NCBI GenBank assembly: GCA_949126835.1
Contig: OX421496.1
Coordinates: 19,911,844-19,975,843, forward strand
DNA from: Anisus vortex
Taxonomy: Eukaryota; Mollusca; Gastropoda; Planorbidae
DNA: 64,000 nt
Reading direction: 5' to 3'
The notes beneath the pieces are model-generated. The model saw only the letters and a program-made list of their open reading frames with translations, did not search any database and was not told the DNA's origin. Position numbers and translations under genes: made by a program. How positions within the stretch are numbered: the stretch's first letter is position 1; every line of letters begins with the position of its first letter. This document shows positions 42,246 to 53,850 of this stretch, piece by piece.

Positions 42246-45114
42246 CCCTGTTCCCCACCCTCCCCAGGAATCCCCCACGGCCCACGAATTCCTGCGGGCT
42301 CAACAGGAAGACTCGACCCTGGCCCCACTGTTCGCTAAGGTCGGTCAAAATCCAGACCCCCCGAAACCCTACTCGTTTATTCAAAAAGGGAAACGACTGT
42401 TCCGACGGTCCAGCCTCCCTGACGGGTCGGTCAGAGACCAGCTCATCATCCCCGGTCCTTACCGTAGGCAAGTTATGGAGGCGGCCCACGACTCAACCCT
42501 GGGCGGTCACCAAGGGCAAGGGTCCACAGTCAACAAAATCACCCATTACTTCCACTGGCCCGGTATGCACAATGAGATCAAACGATTTGTAGCGTCATGT
42601 CACCAATGCCAGCTCATGTCCAAGGCCCACCACACTAAGCCAGTACCGTTAGGCAAACACCCGGTGACCGACACGCCCTTTCAGCGGGTGTCAGTAGACC
42701 TCGTAGGGCCACTTTCCATAACAAGGAAGAAGAACAGATTCATACTGTGCGTAATATGCCAGGCTACCAACTGGCCGGAAGCTGTGGCGCTGCCGAAAGA
42801 AGACGCGAAACACGTGGCCGAGGCACTGTTTACCATTTTCACGAGAGTGGGGTTTCCCGAAGTCCTACTCTCCGATAACGGGCCCCAGTTCACCAGTACA
42901 CTGATGAGGGAAGCGTTGCACATCATGAACACCACTCACCTCCGTTCCTCCCCCTACCACCCTCAATGCAATGGATTAGTCGAACGGTTTAACCAAACAC
43001 TAATCGGGCTGTTAAAGAAAACCGCCGATGGCCCTCTGGATGAATGGGATACCCTCCTCCCTATCGCCTTATTCGCATATCGGTCTACTCCCCATTCTAC
43101 CTTAGGCTACACTCTCTATGAGATGTTATTCGGTTCCCAACCCCGTGGTCCACTAGAGCTCCTCAAGCGCGCCTGGACCAAACCCTCCCCCCACCCCGAG
43201 GAACTCTCAGTCCACGCCTACATCAATGATCTAAGGACTAGGCTTAAAACTGTCCACTCTATTGCCTCCAAACACTTAACCAAGGAGAGGGAGAGACAGG
43301 AGAAGTTATACAATCGGCGGGCCAAAGAACGCTCTCTGGCTCCGGGCGATAAAGCACTACTGCTCCTTCCCTCCTCTTACAACAAACTCCAGTTAGCATG
43401 GAGAGGCCCATATCCAGTTACAAAAAAACTCTCAGGCACCAACTACCTTATCAAAATCGGCAACAAAGACAAACTGTTCCACATCAACTTGCTAAAGCGA
43501 TACATAGAGCGACCGTTAGACGATACACCCCTGGTAGCAACGGCCATTGCTGAAGAGACAGAAGCCGATGACTCATTAACCGCCTTCCCCCTACAACAGA
43601 CAGAAACCATAGATGATGTAGAAATCTGTCCCCTTCTAACCCATGAACAAGCTAACACAGCGAAACACTTACTCTCCTCGTACCCCGACGTGCTGACCGA
43701 CACCCCAGGGCGTACCAACTTAGAGACATTCACTATGAAGGTCACCGACCCCCGACCCATTCAGGTCAAGGCATACGCTATGCCCCACGCCAAACTGGAT
43801 GTCATTGAGAAAGAAGTAAATTATCTGCTAGCCAACAACATCATCGCCCCCTCAACCTCCCCGTACAATGCGCCGGTAGTACTAGTAAGGAAATCAGACG
43901 GTTCTCACCGTATGTGCATAGACTTCCGCCGCTTAAACGCAGTCACTGAATTTCAAGTTGAACCAATGCCAGACCCTGATTTACTGTTTTCAAAACTGAG
44001 CAACGCTCAATACTTTTCCACGTTTGATCTTAGCAAAGGATTCTTCCAAATAGAAGTGGAGGAGAAGTGCCGACCCTACCTCGCCTTCAGTACCGATCAA
44101 GGGCACTTCGAGTTCCAAACTGTCCCCTTTGGCCTAAAAAACTCCCCCTCCGGGTTCACACGCATGATGCGGAAGCTGATTCAACCAATTAACAGACCTG
44201 GGATCACCCATTTCGTAGATGATATCTTGATCGCCACACCCACTTGGGCAAGTCATGTAGAAACAATAACTGCCCTTCTAGCTAGGCTCCGCGAAACTGG
44301 CCTAACCGCGAGGCCCTCAAAATGCATGGTCGGGTTCGATAAACTGAAATTCCTAGGTCACATGATCGAAAGGAACAAAATAATGCCGGACGAAAACAAA
44401 GTAGAGAAAATTAAGTTAGCCCCTCATCCCACCACCAAATCAGGTATACGGTCTCTACTAGGTTCAACAGGGTATTATCAGAAGTTCATACCACACTACA
44501 ATAGCATCGCAGCCCCTTTAACAGACCTAACGCGGAAAAATCTCCCAGAGAAGGTTACTTGGTCCGATGAGTGCCAACAAGCGTTCGACCAATTGAAGAC
44601 AGCTCTCACTAGCAAACCCATACTGCGACTGCCGAACCCGTCCCTTCCCTACGTGTTGAAGTGCGATGCAAACGGACGAGCAGTAGGCGCGGCCCTGTTA
44701 CAACCTGATCCGGAACATGATAACATGCTGTTCCCTGTAGCCTACGCGTCACGGAAACTCAACTCCGCGCAAATGAATTACGGCACCTCTGAACAGGAGT
44801 GTCTGGCTCTCGTATTTGAAATTGAAAAATTCCACGTATACCTGTACGGGCGCCATTTCGTTCTCCACACCGATCACCAGCCCCTGACGTTCCTCGCATG
44901 CGCAAAGAACCTAAACAGAAGGTTAATGAGATACTCCCTCACCCTGTCACAGTACAGCTTCCAAACCGTTTACCAGTCTGGAAAAGAACACCACCTCGCG
45001 GATTTCCTATCCCGATACTCCCACTCAGATCCCAACCCCGACGACACTCCACCGACCCCCCCTTTCCCACACGCCAGACACAATAATTTAGATGTGAATC
45101 CACTTTCTGAGTAG
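42160..45114 (+). CDS. pol: Pol of element B: integrase, RT, RNase H in that order
   Basis: 984 codons uninterrupted. Integrase comes first: zinc-binding region about 116-150 (GGHQ, then CHQC with C147/C150), catalytic D180 (SVDLVGPL), D239 (SDNGPQFTS) and E275 (LVERFNQ), with D239 and E275 35 residues apart (DD35E), then a GPY/F module (RGPYPV to INLLKRY, about 415-448). Reverse transcriptase follows at about 500-720: IDFRRLNAVT, FDLSKGFFQI, PFGLKNSPSGF and FVDD at 685-688. RNase H is last: CDANGR (D836), EQECLAL (E880), HTDHQPL (D905), HLADFLSR (D948). All key residues are present. There is no chromodomain. Ordinary gypsy elements have integrase at the C-terminus; here it is N-terminal. The exact start is unknown because it probably continues from the protease frame. 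Confidence 0.95.
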   Translation: MTSSWGNDTSTLPMSPPPLASVATRAHPDPVPHPPQESPTAHEFLRAQQEDSTLAPLFAKVGQNPDPPKPYSFIQKGKRLFRRSSLPDGSVRDQLIIPGPYRRQVMEAAHDSTLGGHQGQGSTVNKITHYFHWPGMHNEIKRFVASCHQCQLMSKAHHTKPVPLGKHPVTDTPFQRVSVDLVGPLSITRKKNRFILCVICQATNWPEAVALPKEDAKHVAEALFTIFTRVGFPEVLLSDNGPQFTSTLMREALHIMNTTHLRSSPYHPQCNGLVERFNQTLIGLLKKTADGPLDEWDTLLPIALFAYRSTPHSTLGYTLYEMLFGSQPRGPLELLKRAWTKPSPHPEELSVHAYINDLRTRLKTVHSIASKHLTKERERQEKLYNRRAKERSLAPGDKALLLLPSSYNKLQLAWRGPYPVTKKLSGTNYLIKIGNKDKLFHINLLKRYIERPLDDTPLVATAIAEETEADDSLTAFPLQQTETIDDVEICPLLTHEQANTAKHLLSSYPDVLTDTPGRTNLETFTMKVTDPRPIQVKAYAMPHAKLDVIEKEVNYLLANNIIAPSTSPYNAPVVLVRKSDGSHRMCIDFRRLNAVTEFQVEPMPDPDLLFSKLSNAQYFSTFDLSKGFFQIEVEEKCRPYLAFSTDQGHFEFQTVPFGLKNSPSGFTRMMRKLIQPINRPGITHFVDDILIATPTWASHVETITALLARLRETGLTARPSKCMVGFDKLKFLGHMIERNKIMPDENKVEKIKLAPHPTTKSGIRSLLGSTGYYQKFIPHYNSIAAPLTDLTRKNLPEKVTWSDECQQAFDQLKTALTSKPILRLPNPSLPYVLKCDANGRAVGAALLQPDPEHDNMLFPVAYASRKLNSAQMNYGTSEQECLALVFEIEKFHVYLYGRHFVLHTDHQPLTFLACAKNLNRRLMRYSLTLSQYSFQTVYQSGKEHHLADFLSRYSHSDPNPDDTPPTPPFPHARHNNLDVNPLSE

Positions 45115-45137
45115 ATTCCCAAGCTGCCCGGGTGAGT

Positions 45138-46486
45138 TGTCACGATTATGGACTGAACCGTAACCTTATTAGCACTCATGGATAGATCATAGCGCAGAAG
45201 TAGTGTAGAACTAGAAACATAGGTTAGCGTAGAGTTAGATTAGGGAGTAGAGAAGTAGCCTGAGATATTACCTCCTCCCTCTCTCACGCAATAGGAACAC
45301 CCCAACCACCCCCTTCTTCACCTGTTCTTTAACCCTCTCTACACTCTTTCATTCCCGAATTCAGAGTTGCTACTTGATTCAGCCAATTGGTATTACACTA
45401 TTTGCATGTGTGATTGTGTGTGTGTGTATTCTTTAATGTATGTATATATATATATTCTATTATGCTGTCAATTATGATTCATGTTGTATTTTGATAGTAC
45501 TACTAATTTATTTTGCTAAACTCAGCATACACGTAAAACCCCACCCACCTGTAGACACCCCCACCCACTTCTACCCCTTTTTCATTATCTCCCCTTTTCG
45601 TCCCCTACTCAGCGCCCGTGGGCATAGCCCTTGATCCACTCGTCGTAGTGACATCTGGAGCGAAGCGTCTCGCACATACGTAAGCGCCCCGGGCTGCACT
45701 CGACCAGAACCAATAGACACAGGTACATCAAGGGAGATAAGTCATTATCTTATCCTTTGTATCTCCGTATACGTCTACCCACCCCCCCTTTCCCCTGGGC
45801 CCCACCCCGCAAAAGTCGGCGGTACTAATTGTTCACCTACACCCACTCCTAATTCCCCCCCCCTAATAGTCAATCCTTTATGCAAGTATATTTCAAACCA
45901 GCCAACCAGAACTTATGTAATTCTAAACTAATGTAGCTATCCAATCAAATTGACCACTGATCACGTGACTAAAATTCACGAAAGCGCGCTTAACTAGTTT
46001 TAGGGCACTTCGGCTCAAACGTTAGGTGGAGAAGGTTGTTCGATTCTAGCCTCCACTTATTCAGTTCGTTCCATAGGATTTACCGCCTGCATGTGTATAG
46101 ATAGATATTTTGCCAGTATAAGTATTTGCATGAACACAGCTACGTTTACCTAATGTTGGACAACCTAGCAGTACCATGTGTTGAGTGTTAACTGAAGCCT
46201 GTGCAAATTCGTATATGTATCTTGCCATTGAGTGAAGGATTGAAATGATAATAAACACCTGAACTTAACCAGCGATTTATTTGCGTACTTAGAACTATCT
46301 GTTGTATCCGTCATAATATCTCACGAGCCAGGAGAGAAATAATAATTATTCCAGGGCGATTCCAGTCACGGTAACTCATACCCCAAGACGACCTGCCACT
46401 ACTACCCCACTCACCTACGACTCCGCACCCCTCTCATCGTCCAACTTCTGCCAGGTTGATGTCCTAATCGTAAACACATCCTGACA
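45138..46486 (+). repeat. LTR 3 (3' LTR of element B)
   Basis: 1,349 bp, TGTCACGATT to CCTGACA. It differs from LTR 1 throughout but matches the second half of LTR 2 closely. It is followed by TAGACATAAAACC, non-element sequence. Confidence 0.9.
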
Positions 46487-46540
46487 TAGACATAAAACCA
46501 ACTGTTGAAATATATGTCGAGCATGTCTTCTTTTAGTTTA

Positions 46541-46610
46541 GTTCAAAGATAGGTCAGCGGATTAGGTGGCCAGCACAATCAATGTTCAGCTGTAAGGTGA
46601 CTTTCTCAGC
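46541..46610 (+). repeat. Short direct repeat (partner 48878-48932)
   Basis: GTTCAAAGATAGGTCAGCGG through GTGACTTTCTCAGC recurs at 48878-48932, where a 16-17 bp internal block is missing. The two copies bracket the 17-bp array and the LINE fragment. Confidence 0.75.
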
Positions 46611-46755
46611 TGGCATCATGTAGCCATTTAAACTAAGTAGCATATTGACTAGGTAATCAATAAGACTTGGTGGCCATGTAGAGTAGGTAGCCAATATGAT
46701 TATTTAGCTTTTGAAACTAGTTAGCTTTTTTGGCTAGATGGCCATTTAGAATTAA

Positions 46756-46988
46756 AAGCGAATTAGACTAAGTAGACAATTAGACTAGGTAGACAATTAG
46801 ACTAGGTAGCCAATCAGGTTAGGTAGCCAATCAGGCTATGTAGCCAATCAGACTAGGTAGCCAATCAGGCTAGGTAGCCAATCAGGCTAAGTAGCCAATC
46901 AGGCTATGTAGCCAATCAGGCTATGTAGCCAATCAGGCTATGTAGCCAATCAGACTAGGTAGCCAATAAGTCTAAGGTAGCCAAAAGA
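46756..46988. repeat. 17-bp minisatellite, about 14 copies
   Basis: Units of AATCAGGCTATGTAGCC with variants (GACTAGGT, AGACAATTA) repeated in tandem. Confidence 0.9.
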
Positions 46989-47204
46989 CTATTTATACTC
47001 AGAATATTTTTTAGACCGAAGAACACGCCATGACACTTCCCAGAATTCCAATAACGTGATCGCTCATCCGACTAGCATCAAATCTTTACTGAGAACTGAG
47101 AGATTTTTCAGAAGGATTTATACAGATTAATTTTAACTTGTAGTTTTATCTTTACACTGAATTAGGGCAGTTATATGAATGTTATTATTGGTTAGTACTT
47201 ATCA

Positions 47205-48375
47205 GGTCATCATCATCATCTGTCCTTTGGGTTCCTTGTGGAACATAGGGCCTCTGTCAAAGCACGCCACTCTTCACGGTCTCTTGCTAGTCGCTTCAAT
47301 TCTTCCCAGCTCTTTCCAGTTCTTTCAGTTTCATCCAGTATGCTTCGTCTCCATGTTCGCTTGGGTCTTCCTCTATGCCGTTTACCCTGGGGATTCCACT
47401 CTAAGGCCTGTCTAGCTCTGTTGTTGTTATCTTTCCTGAGGGTGTGTCCAATCCATCTCCACTTCCTTTCCATGATTTGTTGTTCTACTGTTCTTTGTCC
47501 ACACCTCTCCCACAGCTTGGAGTTTTCTACCTTGTCGAACCATTTTATTTTGAGTATATTTCTTAGGCATCTGTTAACAAAGGTCTGGAGTCTATTTTTA
47601 GTTTTCTCTGTCGTTCGCCATGTTTCAGACCCATAAAGTAGGACCGTTTTAACGTTTGTGTTAAAGATCCTTACTTTAGTTTTCACAGAGATGTATGTAG
47701 ATCTCCAGACCTGTTTCAAATTGGCAAAGGCTTGTCGCGCCAGGTTTATTCGACGCTCGATGTCCTCGTCTGCTCCTCCTGATGCACTAACCACACTTCC
47801 AAGGTATACAAAGTGATTCACTTGGTCTAAGCTTTGGTTTTCTACTTGTATGTCGCCATCTTGTTGGTGGTTTATTTTCAACACTTTGGTTTTTTGATGG
47901 TTTATACTGAGTCCTACTCTTTTTCCGGTCTCACTCAAAGCTGTGGTCTTCTCTTGCATATCCTGTAATCTGTGGGACAGAATGGCCAGGTCATCTGCAA
48001 ATTCTAAGTCTTCAAGTTTTTGCATTAGGGTCCATTGTATTCCTTTTCCTGAATTAGCATAAGCTTCTTTTGTGACCCAGTCTAGTACTAGAAGGAACAG
48101 AAGTGGTGAAAGGAGACATCCTTGCTTGACTCCAGTTGTGACATGGAATTCATCTGACATCTTACCATTATGTACTATTTGGCAGGTAAAGTTTTCATAG
48201 AGACTTTTGATGATGGCTATTATTTTATTAGGTATTCCATAGTGCCTCATGATTGACCATATTGTCTCTCTATTAATGCTATCAAAAGCCTTTTCAAAGT
48301 CCACAAAAAAGGCATAGAGTGGAGATTGCCATTCAATATCAGGTGTAACCTTCAAATAAAAACGACGCATTTTTC
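47205..48375 (-). mobile_element. 5'-truncated non-LTR retrotransposon: reverse transcriptase to 3' end
   Basis: A 384-codon minus-strand frame (48370 to 47216) without stops. It has RT motifs FVDFEKAFDSINRET (residues 22-36), GVKQGCLLSPLLF (80-92) and FADD (124-127). A thumb follows, then a C-terminal RHRGRPKRTWRRSILDE and REEWRALTEALC region common to I/ingi- and RTE-type ORF2 proteins. The endonuclease and the first RT motifs are missing, so the copy is 5'-truncated near 48375. The ORF ends almost at the 3' end, which carries a short (GAT)n tail (CATCATCATCATC on the + strand at 47208). The open frame suggests a young insertion. Clade assignment is tentative. Confidence 0.9.
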
Positions 48376-49461
48376 AAGGTAAAGATGTTTTAAGTTTAAA
48401 AAATAAATTTTAAATATAATGTGGTAATTATTTGCGTTGAAACGTAACCCCTTTCTTTATTCACGACCAGTTGCGGTCATCTTTGTAAATGGCACTTACT
48501 TCCTAGCTGTGTACACACGACACACAGCACGTCGTCCGCAGCACGGACCAATCCTGCATCCAGTTCTGTATTGGTCGCTGCTGATAAAACGGATGCGACA
48601 TTAGCATAGGTTTTAAATAATTCAAATTTAGTTTGTCAAGCATATGGTGTGGCCCACTGTGACTCGTTATCTCAATGTTATTATAATACTAAATTGGTCC
48701 CTTATATTATAATAATGAATGGGCGGGGAACGGGGGGGGGGGGTAGAGGCTAAACGTGCATCGCTAGTCAGCTAACAAAAATTGTTATTTTTTTAAATAT
48801 AATTGTTCAGGCTACTAAACATCAGTGGGAAATTCTCAGTTTTTATAATGAAATTACTGAAATTGTAGGTGTTTGTGGTTCAAAGATAGGTCAGTGGATT
48901 ACAATGTTCAGCTGCGAGGTCACTTTCTCAGCAATTTAAATTTAAAACACTATCGGCATTTGAAGTGTGTGAGTGTGAAACTGCGGTCTATAAACTAATA
49001 TACGGTAAACGAGTTGAGCTCTGTTCTGTCCAGAGTCTCAGCCACGCATTTAGTGCCGCGGCCAAGGTTAAGTCGATATTTGTATGTGGGCTCGCTCAAG
49101 TGATCAGAATTGTTTCTAGTTGTTGTTTTTTTTATTAGCTTCCACATTTTGACAATGAAATATAACAATTTACCATGTTAAGTAATAAGGATTATCTTCC
49201 CTATCGGTGTGACGTAGAACTGTATAGAGGTGATAAGTTTCTTCTGTAGAGACCCTCGTAGCTTAGCAACAAGACATCATCGGCAAAAGCGCGTAGGAGA
49301 TGGAAACAAGTGCTCGCTGTATATTTCAAATTTTCAATAGCATTGATACAACCCTTTTACCCCAGGAACTACTTTATCTATTTGAGTGAATTTAAACAAA
49401 AACTTGCCATAGAATCCCCTGTAATCCAAGCTAGCTGGTTTTTTCTTAGATTATCAAGAAA
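48376..49461. other. No gene seen
   Basis: Mixed sequence, locally GC-richer at 48480-48610, with a poly-G run near 48735. The short repeat at 48878-48932 is noted above. No ORF with a motif. Confidence 0.5.
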
Positions 49462-50592
49462 TTAGTGAATATTAGGATTTGATATAGACCTTCACTAGCC
49501 TTAATTACATTGGTGTTTAGTGAATATCGGGAATTGATATAGACCTTCACTATAGTCTTAATTACATTGGTGTTTAGTGAATATCAGGATTTGATTTAGA
49601 CCTTCACTATAGTCTTAATTACATAGGTGTTTAGTGAATATCAGGAATTGATATAGACCTTCACTAGCCTTAATTACATTGGTGTTTAGTGAATATCGGG
49701 AATTGATATAGACCTTCACTAGCCTTAATTACATTGGTGTTTAGTGAATATCGGGAATTGATATAGACCTTCACTATAGTCTTAATTACATTGGTGTTTA
49801 GTGAATATCGGGAATTGATATAGACCTTCACTATAGTCTTAATTACATTGGTATTTAGTGAATATCAGGAATTGATATAGACCTTCACTAGCCTTAATTA
49901 CATTGGTGTTTAGTGAATATCGGGAATTGATATAGACCTTCACTATAGTCTTAATTACATTGGTGTTTAGTGAATATCAGGAATTGATATAGACCTTCAC
50001 TAGCCTTAATTACATTGGTGTTTAGTGAATATCAGGATTTGATATAGACCTTCCCTAGCCTTAATTACATTGGTGTTTAGTGAATATCGGGAATTGATAT
50101 AGACCTTCACTATAGTCTTAATTACATTGGTGTTTAGTGAATATCGGGAATTGATATAGACCTTCACTATAGTCTTAATTACATTGGTGTTTAGTGAATA
50201 TCAGGAATTGATATAGACCTTCACTAGCCTTAATTACATTGGTGTTTAGTGAATATCAGGATTTGATTTAGACCTTCACTATAGTCTTAATTACATTGGT
50301 GTTTAGTGAATATCAGGAATTGATATAGACCTTCACTATAGTCTTAATTACATTGGTGTTTAGTGCATATCAGGAATTGATATAGATCATCACTATAGTC
50401 TTAATTACATTGGTGTTTAGTGAATATCGGGAATTGATATAGACCTTCACTATAGTCTTAATTACATTGGTGTTTAGTGAATATCAGGAATTGATATAGA
50501 CCTTCACTATAGTCTTAATTACATTGGTGTTTAGTGAATATCAGGATTTGATATAGACCTTCACTATAGTCTTAATTACATTGGTGTTTAGC
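49462..50592. repeat. 55/57-bp minisatellite, about 20 copies
   Basis: Units starting TTAGTGAATATCGGGAATTG and ending ATTACATTGGTG occur in two length classes: CACTATAGTCTTAATT (57 bp) and CACTAGCCTTAATT (55 bp). The two types are interspersed; the last several units are all of the 57-bp type. Confidence 0.96.
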
Positions 50593-51517
50593 TTTCTGTT
50601 TTGTATTGTTGAGATTCCTTAAAATAACTATATAGTGATTGAATTATTACATGAGTTTCTGGTTAAGAAGCCAAAAGTAATTTGTTTTTGTAGATAAAGA
50701 TTATATACACGAGATAAATGTTATGTGTTTGTTCATCGTCATTGCAAAACGTTACTACATAACCACCAAAACCACCATGCAACTTGAAACTACTATTAAA
50801 AAACACAACTCTCACCTCAATTAACTGTATCTAAATGACTTATAGATATCGTAACAAATGAAATCTTTGCATCCCAGAGATAAAGTGATAGGATGTATTC
50901 AATGCATGTGAAATGACTGCGGTAGTGAAGAACTTGGTTTCACATTGAAACACTCCAGTGTATCAGTTGGGATAGTAAAATAAATGCACATTTCTACGTT
51001 TGGCTTATGTACCAGGTAATACAGAATGTTTATTTTCTTCCATTGCCTTTCTTTAATTTTTTTCTTTTCCAAACAATAAGTTTTACAAAGGCATTAATAT
51101 GTGTTCTAAAGCAAGGCTTTCTTTTCACATGAAAATTATTCTAAGTAAATTGTTTAAAAATGTTAGATCTATCACTTTCTTACATTTAAAAAATGTCAAC
51201 AAAATTGTAACCAAAATGTTTGTATATAGCCTACTGTGTTAGTAAGTATATAACGAACTAGTGTTTTGTGGCATTTACATAATATAGAAACATATGGTAC
51301 AGACACAATCAGTGACACATCCAATCACGCCCACACATGTGCACACAAGCACATATCAGCCAAACACCACACTCTCACACACACAATTACACTTACACAC
51401 ACATGCATATTATGGTAAGCATAAAAAATTGACTACTTATTTATAGCCTTGACAGCCGGAGTAGTCAAATCAAACATAGAATTGATGAGCACAAAAAATG
51501 TGCACATTATTCCCCCC
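50593..51517. other. No gene seen
   Basis: AT-rich unique sequence with a CA-rich patch near 51300-51400. Confidence 0.5.
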
Positions 51518-51756
<239 letters not shown>

Positions 51757-52424
51757 TTCTGTTTTAATTAATAAATCAGTGAATATTCTCTTGAAATCAA
51801 CAAATACTAAACCCCGTTCTGGACACAGTTTGTTTACTACAAGCACATAATGAAAATTTACTTCAAAGTAACGATTGGTCAGGCAAAATTCTTTAAATGG
51901 ACAAAGAATTAAAGAAAAACTAATCTGTTGATTTACTCATTTATAATGTCCACCATTTGTAGAATATATGTTTAAAATGTATTCTAGGTCATTATGGATC
52001 TCTTTGACATGGACGCTTAGAACGAATTACGAAAGATATTGGACGTAATATTATATCCAGTAATGTTAACATCAACACAGTATATACGATATTGAGATAT
52101 CAAGTCACCAATTTATAACGTGCACCTTGTCTAAAGTCCCTATAAACTTTCTTTTTAAATATCGCAATGGGTCGTCTTATCTCTAGGTCAGTGTTTCACT
52201 TACCTATACATTTTTTGTAAAATGTAATCTAATCCAACAGTTTTAAGTGTGGTAAAACAGGACACCGGCCTAAATGATTATAGTGCATAACTGTAGAAAA
52301 ATCAAACACACTGTTTTATATATTCGATTGGATTATGTAATTGCTTGTAAAAGAATTTTTGAAACCTAGCAGTGTATGTATTTATTTCATTTAGATTTTT
52401 TTAAATAGTTGGGCCTTGGTCTAA
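51757..52424. other. No gene seen
   Basis: AT-rich unique sequence. Confidence 0.5.
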
Positions 52425-52532
52425 TAAAAATGCAAGACTATACACAGACCACGGATAAGCGTAGGACGCAATGATCTTCTTTATAGAGTGAGCGTGTAAT
52501 AGACTTTATAAGATAAGATAATTTTCATAAAA
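52425..52532 (+). mobile_element. Non-LTR retrotransposon 3' tail
   Basis: AATAAAAATGCAAGACTATA, GACCACGGATAAGCGTAGG and TATAAGATAAGATAA match the tails at 9222 and 19884. About 100 bp, strongly 5'-truncated. Confidence 0.75.
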
Positions 52533-53600
52533 AATATTTTTAAGACAAAAATACAATAGAGAGATGATTGATATTTAAAAAGTCAAATCTTGATATCAAT
52601 TTATAAATAACAATCGAAACTAATTAAACTAATATTACCGTGTAATTATTTCATTAGTGAAATGATAATTTCATGATATTATTATTTAATGTATTAAAAC
52701 AAAAACTAAATAAGAATATGATTTTTATTGTTGTCAAGTCCATGTCTACAGAAGTGGTAAAATTGAACTTAACAATGTCCTACTTTATTTAACCTGATTT
52801 TGTCATAACTGACATTCTAGACATTTCTATTCTAGAGGCCATCTAAGTTTTTTTCTGTTGTTTTTTTCGGTTAACAGAATCTGAATGAAATCATTGAATT
52901 GTATATTTATATGAACATCCTCGAAACTTGTCCAGATTTTTATATTTGGCCTCAATTCTCGGATTTCATCTTTTTGTTTCTGTCATATTCAACCCCCCTT
53001 CAGTGACGTGAGCTATCTTCCTGAACAGGGGGAGATAACAAGAAGCCACAACAAGGCAGTGTCGATCTCTGACAAGAGTAATCGCCCTTCTTTAAAATAT
53101 AAAAAGAAATAAACTAATCTAGAATAATAGATTTCTTTATTTCACTGTACAATGTGTCCAGATGTTTGTTATTTCGTGTAGTAACACCAATTGACTTTAA
53201 CCGTTGAATAAGTTTAGTTATATTTCACATGTATTCTGTACGGAATCAAACTATTTTGTATAAAAACAACAAAAATAAATAACCTAGATCTAACTTTTAT
53301 TGGATATAAACCAGACGCATACAGTAAGCTTATGTAGCTCATAGATTAGACATTCAAGGAATTCAACTTGAAGATTTCACTCTAGACTCCAAGTCTTTCA
53401 AAACAAAAAATAAACGTTCCTGTAATCTCGAGTAGGATTTTAGTAAAGACAAAGTGGGTTAGTTTGTAATCCTTTGGAGAGCAGCCCCGCCCTTGGCTTC
53501 CATAGTCTGGCTGGTATTAAAATAGCACAATTGTCTGCTCCCTCCCCCCTCCAAATACTGCTACCCATTCAATTTCTTCCTACACAGATGTCTTCCTTTG
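52533..53600. other. No gene seen
   Basis: AT-rich unique sequence. Confidence 0.5.
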
Positions 53601-53850
53601 GTAAGTAAAGTACCCGTCGGACTGAATTGATCCATAGGTCCGATGAAGCAGCGTTCACCAGTTTTTTTGTGTGGCCACGGCATACTAGGTGATTGTGTGG
53701 CCAGCACTATGCACAGGCGCCTTTACTTTAGAGCTGGGTAGACTCAGGGACACCATCCAGATCAGGGAAAAAATCCTAGCCTGCACCAGGATTCGAACCC
53801 GGGACCTTCGGCTCGCCAGTCAAATGCGCTGCCGCTCGGCTACGTGCCCC
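53601..53850 (-). mobile_element. tRNA-derived SINE, near full-length, minus strand
   Basis: The reverse complement has intact A box (53832-53842 reads CCGCTCGGCTA) and B box (53789-53799 reads GGATTCGAACC). The 3' end is GTAAGTAAAGTACCCGTCGG. Compared with 26672 it carries a deletion in the CCCATC/AGTTGGGGTAAAG region and a longer 3' end. Pol III boxes are intact, so it could be transcribed. Confidence 0.88.

Larger units (their letters stand above)
38370..46486 (+). mobile_element. LTR retrotransposon B: Gmr1-like (integrase before RT)
   Basis: Two LTRs (38370-39704 shared with A, and 45138-46486) enclose 5,433 bp coding gag, protease, then one long pol ORF in the order integrase, RT, RNase H. 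The domains are Ty3/gypsy-type, but the order is that of Ty1/copia. That arrangement defines the Gmr1-like group described in deuterostomes. The pol ORF is intact for 984 codons; gag is broken several times. The left LTR is a recombinant. The right flank (TAGAC) does not match the left flank of A (GTACC). Confidence 0.88.
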
